DNA of 64,000 nucleotides. Source: Hymenobacter sp. H14-R3 (GTDB lineage: Bacteria; Bacteroidota; Bacteroidia; Cytophagales; Hymenobacteraceae). This document shows positions 57,029 through 64,000 of the stretch, one piece after another. Below the pieces are notes generated by a model. That model saw only the letters and a program-made list of their open reading frames with translations, made no database searches and was not told where the DNA came from. Made by a program: the position numbers and the translations under genes. Where the stretch lies: NCBI RefSeq assembly GCF_030063445.1, contig NZ_JASITD010000026.1, positions 1-64,000 on the forward strand, given 5' to 3'. The number at the start of each line of letters is the position of its first letter. Position 1 is the first letter of the stretch.

Positions 57029-57757
57029 GTGGAAAATCCTGCTACTCTGACTCCCCTAACTGAGGAGTTGCGCCTCGAAGCCCTGCGCCCCTACCAGCTC
57101 TTCAATACGATGCGGGACGAAACGTTTTCGGAGCTGGTGCGCCTCACGGCCAAGCTCTTCAACGTGCCCATCGGCATTGTGGCGTTTGTGGAGGAAGAGG
57201 AAGTGCGCTTTGGCCTCAACTACGGCCTCGACCCCGACCTGGACCGCGTGAACCGCTGGGAAACCCTGTGCTCGGTGGCCATGCTGCACGAGGAAATCAG
57301 TATTTTTGAAGACTTGAAAACCAGGCCCTGCGACCTCATCAACCCGTCGCTGGTGCAGCGTCTCAATCTGGGCTTTTACGCGGGCAGCGCCCTGCGTACG
57401 CCCGAGGGCTATTCTATTGGTGTGCTGTGCGTTATCGACCACAAGCCCCGCACCTTCAGCCCCGCCGAAGCCGACTTGCTACAACGCCTGGCCGGGGTAG
57501 TAATGAGCCTGCTCGACCTGCGCCTGCACCTGTTGCAGCAGCCCATCTGGAACCAGCAGCTGTGGGCCAGCGTGTATGCCCGCATCGAAACCTCCGTTAC
57601 CCGCCTCGAAACCCTGGCCGCCCTGGCCAGCTGGGAAGAGCAGCCCGACAGCCCCGCCGCCCAATCGTACCAGGCCTCTACGCACGAGGAAATGCTGCAC
57701 GTAATCACCGTACTAGCCCAGCATATAGAGGCCCTGCTAAAGGGTAGTGGGGGCTAG
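57029..57757 (+). CDS. GAF-domain protein
   Basis: 242 residues from the GTG at 57029 (MENPATLTPLTEELRLEALR). The GAF fold (about 30-165) is shown by FSELVRLTAKLFNVPIGIVA, FVEEEEVRFGLNYGLD, SVAMLHEEISIFEDLK, FYAGSALRTPEGYSIGVLCV and IDHKPRTFSPAEADLLQRL. The C-terminal helical part could dimerise. No kinase, cyclase or HTH domain follows, so it is a stand-alone sensor or a signal-sharing partner. Next gene is only 13 bases on. Confidence 0.88.
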   Translation: MENPATLTPLTEELRLEALRPYQLFNTMRDETFSELVRLTAKLFNVPIGIVAFVEEEEVRFGLNYGLDPDLDRVNRWETLCSVAMLHEEISIFEDLKTRPCDLINPSLVQRLNLGFYAGSALRTPEGYSIGVLCVIDHKPRTFSPAEADLLQRLAGVVMSLLDLRLHLLQQPIWNQQLWASVYARIETSVTRLETLAALASWEEQPDSPAAQSYQASTHEEMLHVITVLAQHIEALLKGSGG

Positions 57758-57770
57758 CTTTGTGGCTACT

Positions 57771-58748
57771 ATGCCCCATGCTACCCGCTTTTCGCTGCCG
57801 CCCGTGCCGGCCGTTTTTCTGGCCATCATCAGCGTGCAGGGTGGCGCGGCCCTTGCTAAGGGGCTGTTTCCGGTGGTGGGGGCGGCGGGCACGGCCAGCC
57901 TGCGCATCGGCCTCTCGGCGCTGCTGTTGTTGGTGGCGGTGCGGCCTCGGCTGGGCCAGCTACGGGCCCCGCAGTGGCGGGCCGTGGTGCCCTACGGCCT
58001 GGCGCTAGGGGCCATGAACTTCTTATTTTACTGCGCGTTAGCGCGCATTCCGCTGGGCTTGGGCGTTACCCTGGAGTTTGTGGGGCCGCTGCTGGTGGCG
58101 CTGGCCGGCTCGCGCCGCTGGCTTGATGTGCTGTGGGCCCTGCTGGCGGGCGTAGGCATTGCGCTCATTGCGCCCTGGGGCGGCCACGGCATTGATGTGG
58201 TGGGCATGTTGTTTGCGCTGGCGGCGGGTGGCTGCTGGGCAGTGTACATTGTGCTGGGGGCGCGCGTGGCCGAGGTGCTGCCTGGCAACACGGCCGTGGC
58301 CATCGGCATGCTGTTTGCCACGCTGGCGGTGCTGCCGTTTGGCCTGGGCAGCGGGCAGCTAGCGGCCCTCACGCCGCGCCTGCTGGCGCTGGGCGCGGCG
58401 CTGGCACTGCTGTCCAGCGCGCTGCCTTTTACGCTGGAGATGCAGGCGCTCAAATCGTTACCCACCCGCACGTTTAGCATTTTGATGAGCATGGAGCCCG
58501 TAGCGGCCGCGCTCTGCGGCTGGCTTTTTCTGCACGAGCAGCTCACCCTCAGCCAGTGGCTGGCGGTGGCCCTGGTGATGGTGGCCAGCGCCGGCGCCAC
58601 CCTCACGGCCCCAAAACGCTGGCCGCCACCGGCGGTGAGTAGCCCGCTAGCCGGCCGCCACCAGCCGCTGGGCCAGCTCCTCGATATCGGCGCGGCGCGC
58701 CAGGCCGGCCAGCCACTCGGCCGGAATGCCGAGCTCGCCATACGCTAG
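57771..58748 (+). CDS. EamA-family exporter (RhtA-like)
   Basis: 325 residues from the ATG at 57771 (MPHATRFSLPPVPAVFLAII). Ten hydrophobic segments in two EamA repeats: LAKGLFPVVGAAGTASLRIG, LGAMNFLFYCALARIPLGLG, VTLEFVGPLLVALAGS and TRTFSILMSMEPVAAALCGW fit the RhtA branch that exports threonine/homoserine-type amino acids. About 40 residues after the last helix (from PKRWPPPAVSS) are encoded in the part that overlaps the convergent ADP-ribosylglycohydrolase gene. TAGCTTTG at 57755-57762 could be a -7 box, but no TTG accompanies it. Confidence 0.88.
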   Translation: MPHATRFSLPPVPAVFLAIISVQGGAALAKGLFPVVGAAGTASLRIGLSALLLLVAVRPRLGQLRAPQWRAVVPYGLALGAMNFLFYCALARIPLGLGVTLEFVGPLLVALAGSRRWLDVLWALLAGVGIALIAPWGGHGIDVVGMLFALAAGGCWAVYIVLGARVAEVLPGNTAVAIGMLFATLAVLPFGLGSGQLAALTPRLLALGAALALLSSALPFTLEMQALKSLPTRTFSILMSMEPVAAALCGWLFLHEQLTLSQWLAVALVMVASAGATLTAPKRWPPPAVSSPLAGRHQPLGQLLDIGAARQAGQPLGRNAELAIR

Positions 58749-59615
58749 GCCGGCCAGGCCGCCGGCCACCGCGCCGGTGGTGTCGGTGTCGTCGCCGAGG
58801 TTCACGGCGGCCAGCACCGTGGCGGCGTAGGTATCGTGGCGCAGCAGGCACCACAGCGCCGCTTTAAGGGTGTGCACTACGTAGCCGGAGGAGCCGATTT
58901 GGTCTTCCTTTAACGTAGGCAGCGAATTATCGAGAACCCGTTGATAATGCTTATCCTGAACTACCGCTGGGATAGTAGTCGCTTGCAACCAAGGAGTTAC
59001 TAACCTTATCATCTGCTCATATGCTGTCGCTGGTACCAAGCCGTCTGCCAGCCCACGCGCTACCAGCAGGTACAGAAAGCAGCCCAGCGAGGAGCGTGGG
59101 TGGCCATGCGTGACGCTGGCCACTGCTTCGGTCAGGGCCCAGGCGGCGTTCAAATCCAGGTTCTCCGCTTGCCAGGTTTGGTGAAAAACGAGTGGCAGGA
59201 TGCGCATGAGGGCCCCGTTACCAATATCCTCCTCCGAGCGCGGCCCGGCCTGGCTGGGGCTAACACCTTGCTTGAGACGCTGGATAGCGTAGCGCGTAGC
59301 ATTGCCCACGTCGAAGGTTTCGCCGGTGGCCGTCCAGTAGCTGTTATCCAGCCAGTTAATGGCCCGCCGGCCAAAATCGGCCAGGTCGGGCGGGCCGGTG
59401 AGCCCACCTGATTTGGCCAGCGTTTCGGCCAGGCAAAACGTGAGCGACGAGTCATCGGACCAGGTGCCGGGCGGCTGGCGGTGGGTGCCGTAGCCGCGCA
59501 GCCCGGTTACGGGGTCGGCCCGGCGCGCGGCGCGGCTTATGAACTCAACGGGCACGCCCAGGGCGTCGCCCACGGCCAAGCCCAGCAGGGCGGCGCGAAT
59601 TGCGGTAGCAGTCAT
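58647..59615 (-). CDS. ADP-ribosylglycohydrolase family protein
   Basis: 322 residues from the ATG at 59615 (MTATAIRAALLGLAVGDALG). Cleaves ADP-ribose from proteins or related molecules. Metal-ligand motifs: GDALGVPVEF near 16, GTWSDDSSLTFCLAETL near 55, DIGNGALMRILPLVF near 135, and NLGDDTDTTGAVAGGLAG near 280, which carries the paired aspartates of the binuclear Mg site. All are intact, so it should be active. It overlaps the 3' end of the EamA gene by 102 bases, tail to tail. Confidence 0.93.
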   Translation of the reverse strand: MTATAIRAALLGLAVGDALGVPVEFISRAARRADPVTGLRGYGTHRQPPGTWSDDSSLTFCLAETLAKSGGLTGPPDLADFGRRAINWLDNSYWTATGETFDVGNATRYAIQRLKQGVSPSQAGPRSEEDIGNGALMRILPLVFHQTWQAENLDLNAAWALTEAVASVTHGHPRSSLGCFLYLLVARGLADGLVPATAYEQMIRLVTPWLQATTIPAVVQDKHYQRVLDNSLPTLKEDQIGSSGYVVHTLKAALWCLLRHDTYAATVLAAVNLGDDTDTTGAVAGGLAGLAYGELGIPAEWLAGLARRADIEELAQRLVAAG

Positions 59616-59751
59616 ATCTAAAGGGCCCAAATGCTGGTTTACCAGCTAAACCGGCGGAACTCGCCAGAATTACGGCATAACAATTGGATTGGGCGGCACT
59701 AATCGCGTCTCCATCGACGTTTTTGCCGTACTTGAGCCTGGGTCGTGCAAC

Positions 59752-59777
59752 TTGGCGCATCTTGGCCCCTACATTTG
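59752..59777 (+). promoter_or_regulatory. Candidate promoter of the S41 protease gene
   Basis: TTG at 59752-59754 and TACATTTG at 59770-59777. The -7 box is perfect; the 15-base spacing is short. Start would be near 59784, 18 bases before the ATG. Confidence 0.4.
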
Positions 59778-59801
59778 GCCTTCTTCCTAATTATCTTCTG
59801 A

Positions 59802-61943
59802 ATGTTCTCCCCCCGCCTCAAAGTTGGCTCTTATGCCGGCCTGGTTGCCGCCGTATTCGGGCTGGCATCCTATCGCTTCTACGAGCACAGCGGCCCGCAG
59901 GCAGCACCTAGCAAAGAGCAGGTGTTGGTGGGTACCATTGTGCAGGGGCTCTCGCAGGCCCACTACCAGCCCGAGCGCATCGACGATGCCTTCAGCAAGC
60001 GCGTGTTTGAGCTAGCTCTCAAGCGCTTAGACTATCGCAAGAAATTCTTGCTGCAGTCCGATATCGCGCAGCTCACCAAGTACCAGACCGATATTGACGA
60101 CGAAACCAAGCGCGGCTCCCACGAGTTTTTGGACCTGAGCACCAAGCTCATGGCCGACCGCAGCAAGCAGATGCAGGCACTCGCCCACGAGCTGCTGGCC
60201 AAGCCGTTTACCTTCGACGCCGACGAAACCATTCAGACTGACTTCGAGAAGGCCACCTTCCCCACCAACGCCGCCGACCAGCGCGAGCAGTGGCGCAAGC
60301 TGCTTAAGTACGAAACGCTGACCCGCGTGGCCGAGATGATGGACGAGCAGGACAAGCGCCACGACCGCTCGCGCGTGGCCAGCCTGGCCAAAGAGCCCGC
60401 CACCATCGAGCCCGACCGCTCCCCCGCCCAAATGGAAGTAGAGGCCCGTAAGCGCGTGCTGAAATACTACGACGAGCAGTTTGCCGACCAGCCCGACGCC
60501 AACGAGATTCTCAGCAACTACGCCAACGTAATTGCTAATACGTATGACCCTCATACCGAGTACTTTGCGCCCCGCGAAAAGCAGGAATTTGATATTCAGC
60601 TCACGGGCCGCTTCGAGGGCATTGGGGCCACGTTGCGCGAAAAAGAAGGCCTGATTTACATTGAGGACATAGTACCCGGCTCGGCTTCGTTCCGGCAGGG
60701 TGAGCTGAAAAAGGGCGACGCTATCTTGCGCGTGGCCCAGGGCGCTACCGAGCCCGTGAGCATTGAGGGCTGGCACACCAACAAGGCCGTGACGCTCATT
60801 CGGGGCAAAAAAGGCTCGGAAGTACGCCTCACGGTGAAGAAGGCCGATGGCTCGACCAAGGTAATTCCCATTATCCGCGATGTGGTAGTGGTGGAAGATA
60901 CCTATGCCCAGTCGGCCGTTATCAACGACCCGAGCGGCGTGAAAATAGGCTACCTGCGCCTGCCGGCGTTCTACGCCGACTTCAACGACAACGGCGGCCG
61001 CTCATCAGCCGCCGACGTGAAGAAGGAGCTTGCCAAGCTTACCGCCGAAGGCGTGAAAGGCGTGGTATTCGACCTGCGCACCAACGGCGGCGGCTCGCTC
61101 AACGATGCCGTCGAAATGGCCGGCCTCTTCATGCCCAGCGGCCCCATGGTGCAGGTGCACGACAGCCGCGGCGTAACTAACGTACTCAACGACAAGGACC
61201 CGCGCGTGCAGTACAGCGGGCCGCTCGTGGTGCTGGTGAACAAGTACAGCGCCTCGGCCTCCGAGATTCTGGCGGCCGCCGTGCAGGACTACAAGCGTGG
61301 CATCATCATGGGCTCTACCAGCACCTATGGCAAGGGCACGGTGCAGCGCATCATCGACCTCGATGAGGCCCTGCCCAATGAATTGAGCAGCCTCAAGCCT
61401 TTTGGCTCGCTCAAGTTCACGATGCAAAAGTTTTATCGCGTTACCGGGGGCTCTACCCAGTTCAAGGGCGTAGCTTCGGATATCGTGCTGCCCGATGTGC
61501 TTTCGTACCTCGACCAGGGCGAGAAGGAGTCGGATTTTCCGCTGAAGTGGGACGAAATTAAGCCCGCCAGCTACCGCCCCTGGGATGACCAGCCCAACTA
61601 CGCCAAGCTCGAAGCCAACAGCAAGGCCCGCGTGGCCGCCAGCCCGGCCTTCCAGCAAATGACGGAACTGGTGCAAACCTTGCGCAAGCGCAAGGACGAA
61701 ACCGTTGTTTCGCTCAAGCTCGACAAGTTTCGCGACATGCAGCACCAGCTCAAGGCGGAGTCGGACAAGTACGAGGCCATCCAGAAAACGGCCACCCCGC
61801 TGGCCTTAGCCGCTCTCACCGCCGACCGCACCGCCGTCGGCGGCGACTCGGTAAAGGTGAACCGTGCCATGCGCTTCACCCGTGGCCTCAACAAGGACAT
61901 CACCTTGGGCGAAGCCGTGAACGTAATCAAGGACCAACAATAA
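59802..61943 (+). CDS. prc: Carboxy-terminal processing protease (Prc/Tsp, S41)
   Basis: 713 residues, ATG at 59802 (MFSPRLKVGSYAGLVAAVFG) with an N-terminal membrane or signal helix. Domain order: N-terminal helical domain (about 30-230), PDZ domain (about 255-345: FEGIGATLREKEGLIYIEDI), S41 protease domain, DUF3340-like C-terminus. The Ser/Lys dyad is S485 in NKYSASASEI and K511 in STYGKGTVQ, with KGVVFDLRTNGGGSLNDAVE upstream. It degrades or trims periplasmic proteins from the C-terminus. Single gene, followed by a terminator at 61989. Confidence 0.95.
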   Translation: MFSPRLKVGSYAGLVAAVFGLASYRFYEHSGPQAAPSKEQVLVGTIVQGLSQAHYQPERIDDAFSKRVFELALKRLDYRKKFLLQSDIAQLTKYQTDIDDETKRGSHEFLDLSTKLMADRSKQMQALAHELLAKPFTFDADETIQTDFEKATFPTNAADQREQWRKLLKYETLTRVAEMMDEQDKRHDRSRVASLAKEPATIEPDRSPAQMEVEARKRVLKYYDEQFADQPDANEILSNYANVIANTYDPHTEYFAPREKQEFDIQLTGRFEGIGATLREKEGLIYIEDIVPGSASFRQGELKKGDAILRVAQGATEPVSIEGWHTNKAVTLIRGKKGSEVRLTVKKADGSTKVIPIIRDVVVVEDTYAQSAVINDPSGVKIGYLRLPAFYADFNDNGGRSSAADVKKELAKLTAEGVKGVVFDLRTNGGGSLNDAVEMAGLFMPSGPMVQVHDSRGVTNVLNDKDPRVQYSGPLVVLVNKYSASASEILAAAVQDYKRGIIMGSTSTYGKGTVQRIIDLDEALPNELSSLKPFGSLKFTMQKFYRVTGGSTQFKGVASDIVLPDVLSYLDQGEKESDFPLKWDEIKPASYRPWDDQPNYAKLEANSKARVAASPAFQQMTELVQTLRKRKDETVVSLKLDKFRDMQHQLKAESDKYEAIQKTATPLALAALTADRTAVGGDSVKVNRAMRFTRGLNKDITLGEAVNVIKDQQ

Positions 61944-61988
61944 TCGCAGATTGCGCTGATTCGAATGGCGCTTGACTGGTTGTTTTGA

Positions 61989-62021
61989 AGCTCCTGGGCC
62001 GTTGGCTCAGGAGCTTTTTTT
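61989..62021 (+). terminator. Rho-independent terminator of prc
   Basis: AGCTCCTGGGCC / GGCTCAGGAGCT stem (61989-62015) with a short loop and a T-run to 62021. Strong, plus-strand orientation. Confidence 0.85.
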
Positions 62022-62171
62022 GCGCCATTAGCTTCTGCGTCTTCTGCGAAAACCTCTGCGCCCTCTGCGGGCTAAAAAACACCCACGCCATGCCACTAAC
62101 AAATTTAGCAAATAGCCTGAAATATCTTTAGTAAATCGCAACTAAAATTCCTGGCATTTGGTTTACCTGGT

Positions 62172-63281
62172 ATGACAATGAAACCCGAAGCCCGCATTAT
62201 CCCGCTCATTCCGGCCGAGACATATCCGGCCCCGGTAATGGCCATTTCGACCGCCGAAGCCCTGCTCACCCCCGAGGAGCAGGAACATCAGCGTCTGGCC
62301 GATGAAACCTGGCGCCGCTCCATTCCGGCCCAAGTGTTTCTCAACTATTTCTTCGCGCTTAGCTCCCACATTCAGGCCGGCGAGAGCCCGCTGGGTGGCT
62401 TGGCGCACCTCCCCTATTTCCGCCAGCACCAGGCCGAGCTGACCGAAACCGACGCCACGGCCCTAACCAAGCTGCTGCACTCGTGCTGGAGCACCGAGTA
62501 CGCGCTGCGCGCCACCGCTGAGCTGGGCGACGAAAATTTCCTGCGCAACGCCCTGCACTGGACCTTCCCGCAGGCGTACCACACCATTCTTTCGGGCCTG
62601 CAAGCCTTCCTATATACCACCGGCGTGCGCTCTAATAACGCCCAGGTAATTCGCCGCGAAGTGGGCCGCCTGATAGTGAAGAACGCCTACCCGCGCCCCG
62701 TATCGTTCTATGCGGCTGGGGCTTACGGTGATTTCAACATTCATCGCCTGCCGCTGGCGGGCTACAAAGCCGGCCTGCACATCGCCTCGCAGGAGATTGA
62801 TGCCCAGGCTCAGATTGGCCAGTTCCTGCGCACCACCCGCAAGCAGAAGGCCATTACCGTGCGCCAGACCGTGCAGGCCAACCCCAACACGGCCATCCGC
62901 AGCCAGAAAACCGGCAAGCCGCTCGATAAGTGGACAGCCGCCCACTGGCAGCAGATTACCTGGCGCTTGGGCTACACCACCATCTTCGATTTGCTGGGCC
63001 GTTTGCGCATCTCGCAGAGCAGCCGCGAAATCGAGCGCTACGTAGAGGCCGACATTGACTTCCGCCTGTTTCACAGCTCGCTGCTGGGCATTGTGAGCTA
63101 CCTCAACGGCATTCATGAAACCTACGTGGCCAAGGCCCTGGGCCTGGAGCGGTATGAGCGGCTGGTGCGCGAATTGCCCAGCCACTTGCAGCACGGCTTT
63201 GTGCAGGAGCGCCTGCGCACGCGGGTACAGCCCACGCTACTGGGCGCCGAGCCCGAGCCGGAGCTAAAAATGGCCGCTTAA
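62172..63281 (+). CDS. Uncharacterised 369-residue protein upstream of lysS
   Basis: ATG at 62172; the ATG at 62178 is an alternative (MKPEARIIPLIPAETYPAPV). No signal peptide or membrane helix. Mostly helical in the first part (FLNYFFALSSHIQAGESPLG, ATALTKLLHSCWSTEYALRA), then a basic middle (LRTTRKQKAITVRQTVQANP) and a late helical part (WRLGYTTIFDLLGRLRISQS, SREIERYVEADIDFRLFHSS). No family recognised. Its Lys/Arg-rich middle could bind nucleic acid, but this is a guess. Well-formed start and codon use show it is a real gene. Confidence 0.75.
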   Translation: MTMKPEARIIPLIPAETYPAPVMAISTAEALLTPEEQEHQRLADETWRRSIPAQVFLNYFFALSSHIQAGESPLGGLAHLPYFRQHQAELTETDATALTKLLHSCWSTEYALRATAELGDENFLRNALHWTFPQAYHTILSGLQAFLYTTGVRSNNAQVIRREVGRLIVKNAYPRPVSFYAAGAYGDFNIHRLPLAGYKAGLHIASQEIDAQAQIGQFLRTTRKQKAITVRQTVQANPNTAIRSQKTGKPLDKWTAAHWQQITWRLGYTTIFDLLGRLRISQSSREIERYVEADIDFRLFHSSLLGIVSYLNGIHETYVAKALGLERYERLVRELPSHLQHGFVQERLRTRVQPTLLGAEPEPELKMAA

Positions 63282-63283
63282 CC

Positions 63284-63311
63284 GCAGATTCAAACGGATT
63301 TCGCAGATACG
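63284..63311 (-). repeat. 9-bp-periodic repeat after the 369-residue gene
   Basis: CGCAGATTCAAACGGATTTC followed by GCAGATAC, nearly identical to the copy at 13100-13132. It begins two bases after the stop codon. Confidence 0.7.
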
Positions 63312-63343
63312 GGGCTGACACCCCTGGTTACGCTATCGTTGGG

Positions 63344-63375
63344 AAAAAGCTGCTCCTTTTCGGGGCGGCTTTTTT
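63344..63375 (+). terminator. Terminator before lysS
   Basis: Stem AAAAAGCTGCTCC / GGGGCGGCTTTTT (63344-63356 and 63362-63374, with two G-T pairs) and a T-run. It ends the transcript of the 369-residue gene. Confidence 0.65.
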
Positions 63376-63460
63376 CATGCTGTACTTTTGCGTTTCACTC
63401 TCACTTTACGAACCTCTTCTTTGGCTATTGCCCAGGCAAGCAGCCGGCCTACACCGAATT

Positions 63461-63508
63461 AATCGGTCCCAAAATCCGATTAATCCGATAAATCCGAAGA
63501 ATCCGCGG
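63461..63508 (+). repeat. 9-bp-periodic AATCCG repeat before lysS
   Basis: Four consecutive nonamers from 63473: AATCCGATT, AATCCGATA, AATCCGAAG, AATCCGCGG, preceded by AATCGGTCC at 63461. It is the clearest copy of the family. It ends 14 bases before the lysS ATG. Confidence 0.85.
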
Positions 63509-63522
63509 TTCAGACATTACTT

Positions 63523-64000
63523 ATGCACCATCTCAGTGAGCAGGAAATCCTGCGCCGCCAGAAGCTCGACGACTTGAAAGCGCTGGGTATCAACCCGTAC
63601 CCTTCCGAGCTATTCGATGTCAATTTCTCCGCCCAGGAAATTCACGATAACTACCACCCCGAGCTCAACAACTTTCAGGAGGTGTCGCTGGCCGGCCGGC
63701 TGATGTCGTCGCGCGTGATGGGCAAGGCTTCCTTCGCCGAGCTCATGGACTCGTCGGGCCGCATTCAGCTCTACGTGAACCGCGACGAGATTTGCCCCGG
63801 CGAAGATAAAACGCTGTATAACAGTGTGTTCAAGAAATTGCTCGACCTGGGCGATTTTATTGGCGTGAAAGGCTACGTGTTTAAGACGCAGGTGGGCGAA
63901 ACGTCCATTCATGTGAAGGAGCTGGTGCTGCTGGCCAAGGCGCTGCGCCCGTTGCCCGTAGTGAAGACCAAAAAGGACGAGGCAACCGGCGAAGAAATCA
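63523..64000 (+). CDS. lysS: Lysine--tRNA ligase, N-terminal part (cut by window end)
   Basis: 159 codons visible from the ATG at 63523 (MHHLSEQEILRRQKLDDLKA). Class II lysyl-tRNA synthetase N-terminus: LGINPYPSELFDVNF, the OB-fold anticodon-binding domain with VSLAGRLMSSRVMGKASFAE, LMDSSGRIQLYVNRDEI, and FIGVKGYVFKTQVGETSIHV, then KELVLLAKALRPLP. The catalytic domain lies beyond the window. Charges tRNA-Lys with lysine. A 9-bp-periodic repeat ends 14 bases before the start. Confidence 0.95.
   Translation, partial: MHHLSEQEILRRQKLDDLKALGINPYPSELFDVNFSAQEIHDNYHPELNNFQEVSLAGRLMSSRVMGKASFAELMDSSGRIQLYVNRDEICPGEDKTLYNSVFKKLLDLGDFIGVKGYVFKTQVGETSIHVKELVLLAKALRPLPVVKTKKDEATGEEI

Overview
The window looks like a chromosomal segment of a high-GC member of the Bacteroidota, most likely Hymenobacter or a close relative. 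This rests on gene content and signal style: type III glutamine synthetase, a PorX-type REC-PglZ regulator, two-subunit methylmalonyl-CoA mutase, TAnnTTTG-type promoters, few Shine-Dalgarno sites, and many interspersed palindromic repeats. It is an inference; no rRNA or tRNA gene was seen that could confirm it.

Layout. 0-9 kb: a transposase-like tail, a lone STN-domain protein, then a nitrogen block (glnN on the minus strand; beta-barrel porin, DUF4468-like protein and amtB on the plus strand), then mtaB. 9-14.5 kb: minus-strand XRE regulator, several small uncharacterised proteins, an ABC permease flanked by inverted repeats, and a DUF4261-like protein. 14.5-23.2 kb: housekeeping genes (asparagine-synthetase-B-like protein, porX, HD phosphohydrolase, dnaA, and a 5'-nucleotidase split over two genes). 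23.3-31 kb: mutA-mutB, a GerW-like protein, then a decayed strip with a duplicated mutB tail, a broken Fic gene, a gene remnant and a frameshifted DUF1304 gene. 31-39.2 kb: MscS channel, SDR, ankyrin protein, M20 peptidase, FAD reductase, GH2 enzyme.

39.4-54.2 kb is the most interesting part. It is a plus-strand cluster with the four parts of a YehL/YehM/YehP/YehQ-like MoxR-vWA system: a SWIM zinc-finger protein fused to DUF5691, a MoxR AAA+ ATPase, a DUF5682 protein, and a vWA protein with an intact MIDAS motif. Interleaved with them are SMI1/KNR4, DUF6985-like and Imm51-like proteins, an R2K-type ATP-grasp ligase, a 2OG-Fe(II) oxygenase and a 2H phosphoesterase. Two minus-strand paralogues lie within and at the end of it. 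The DUF5682 gene carries a 153-bp palindromic repeat inserted in frame.

54.2-64 kb: a decayed royal-jelly/SMP-30-like pseudogene, a GH125 alpha-mannosidase, a GAF protein, an EamA exporter whose 3' end overlaps an ADP-ribosylglycohydrolase gene, a Prc/Tsp S41 protease, an uncharacterised 369-residue protein, and the first part of lysS, cut by the window end.

Repeats occur throughout: long inverted repeats between genes, a family of 9-bp-periodic AATCCGNNN repeats next to gene ends, and REP-like GTCATTGCGAGCG elements.
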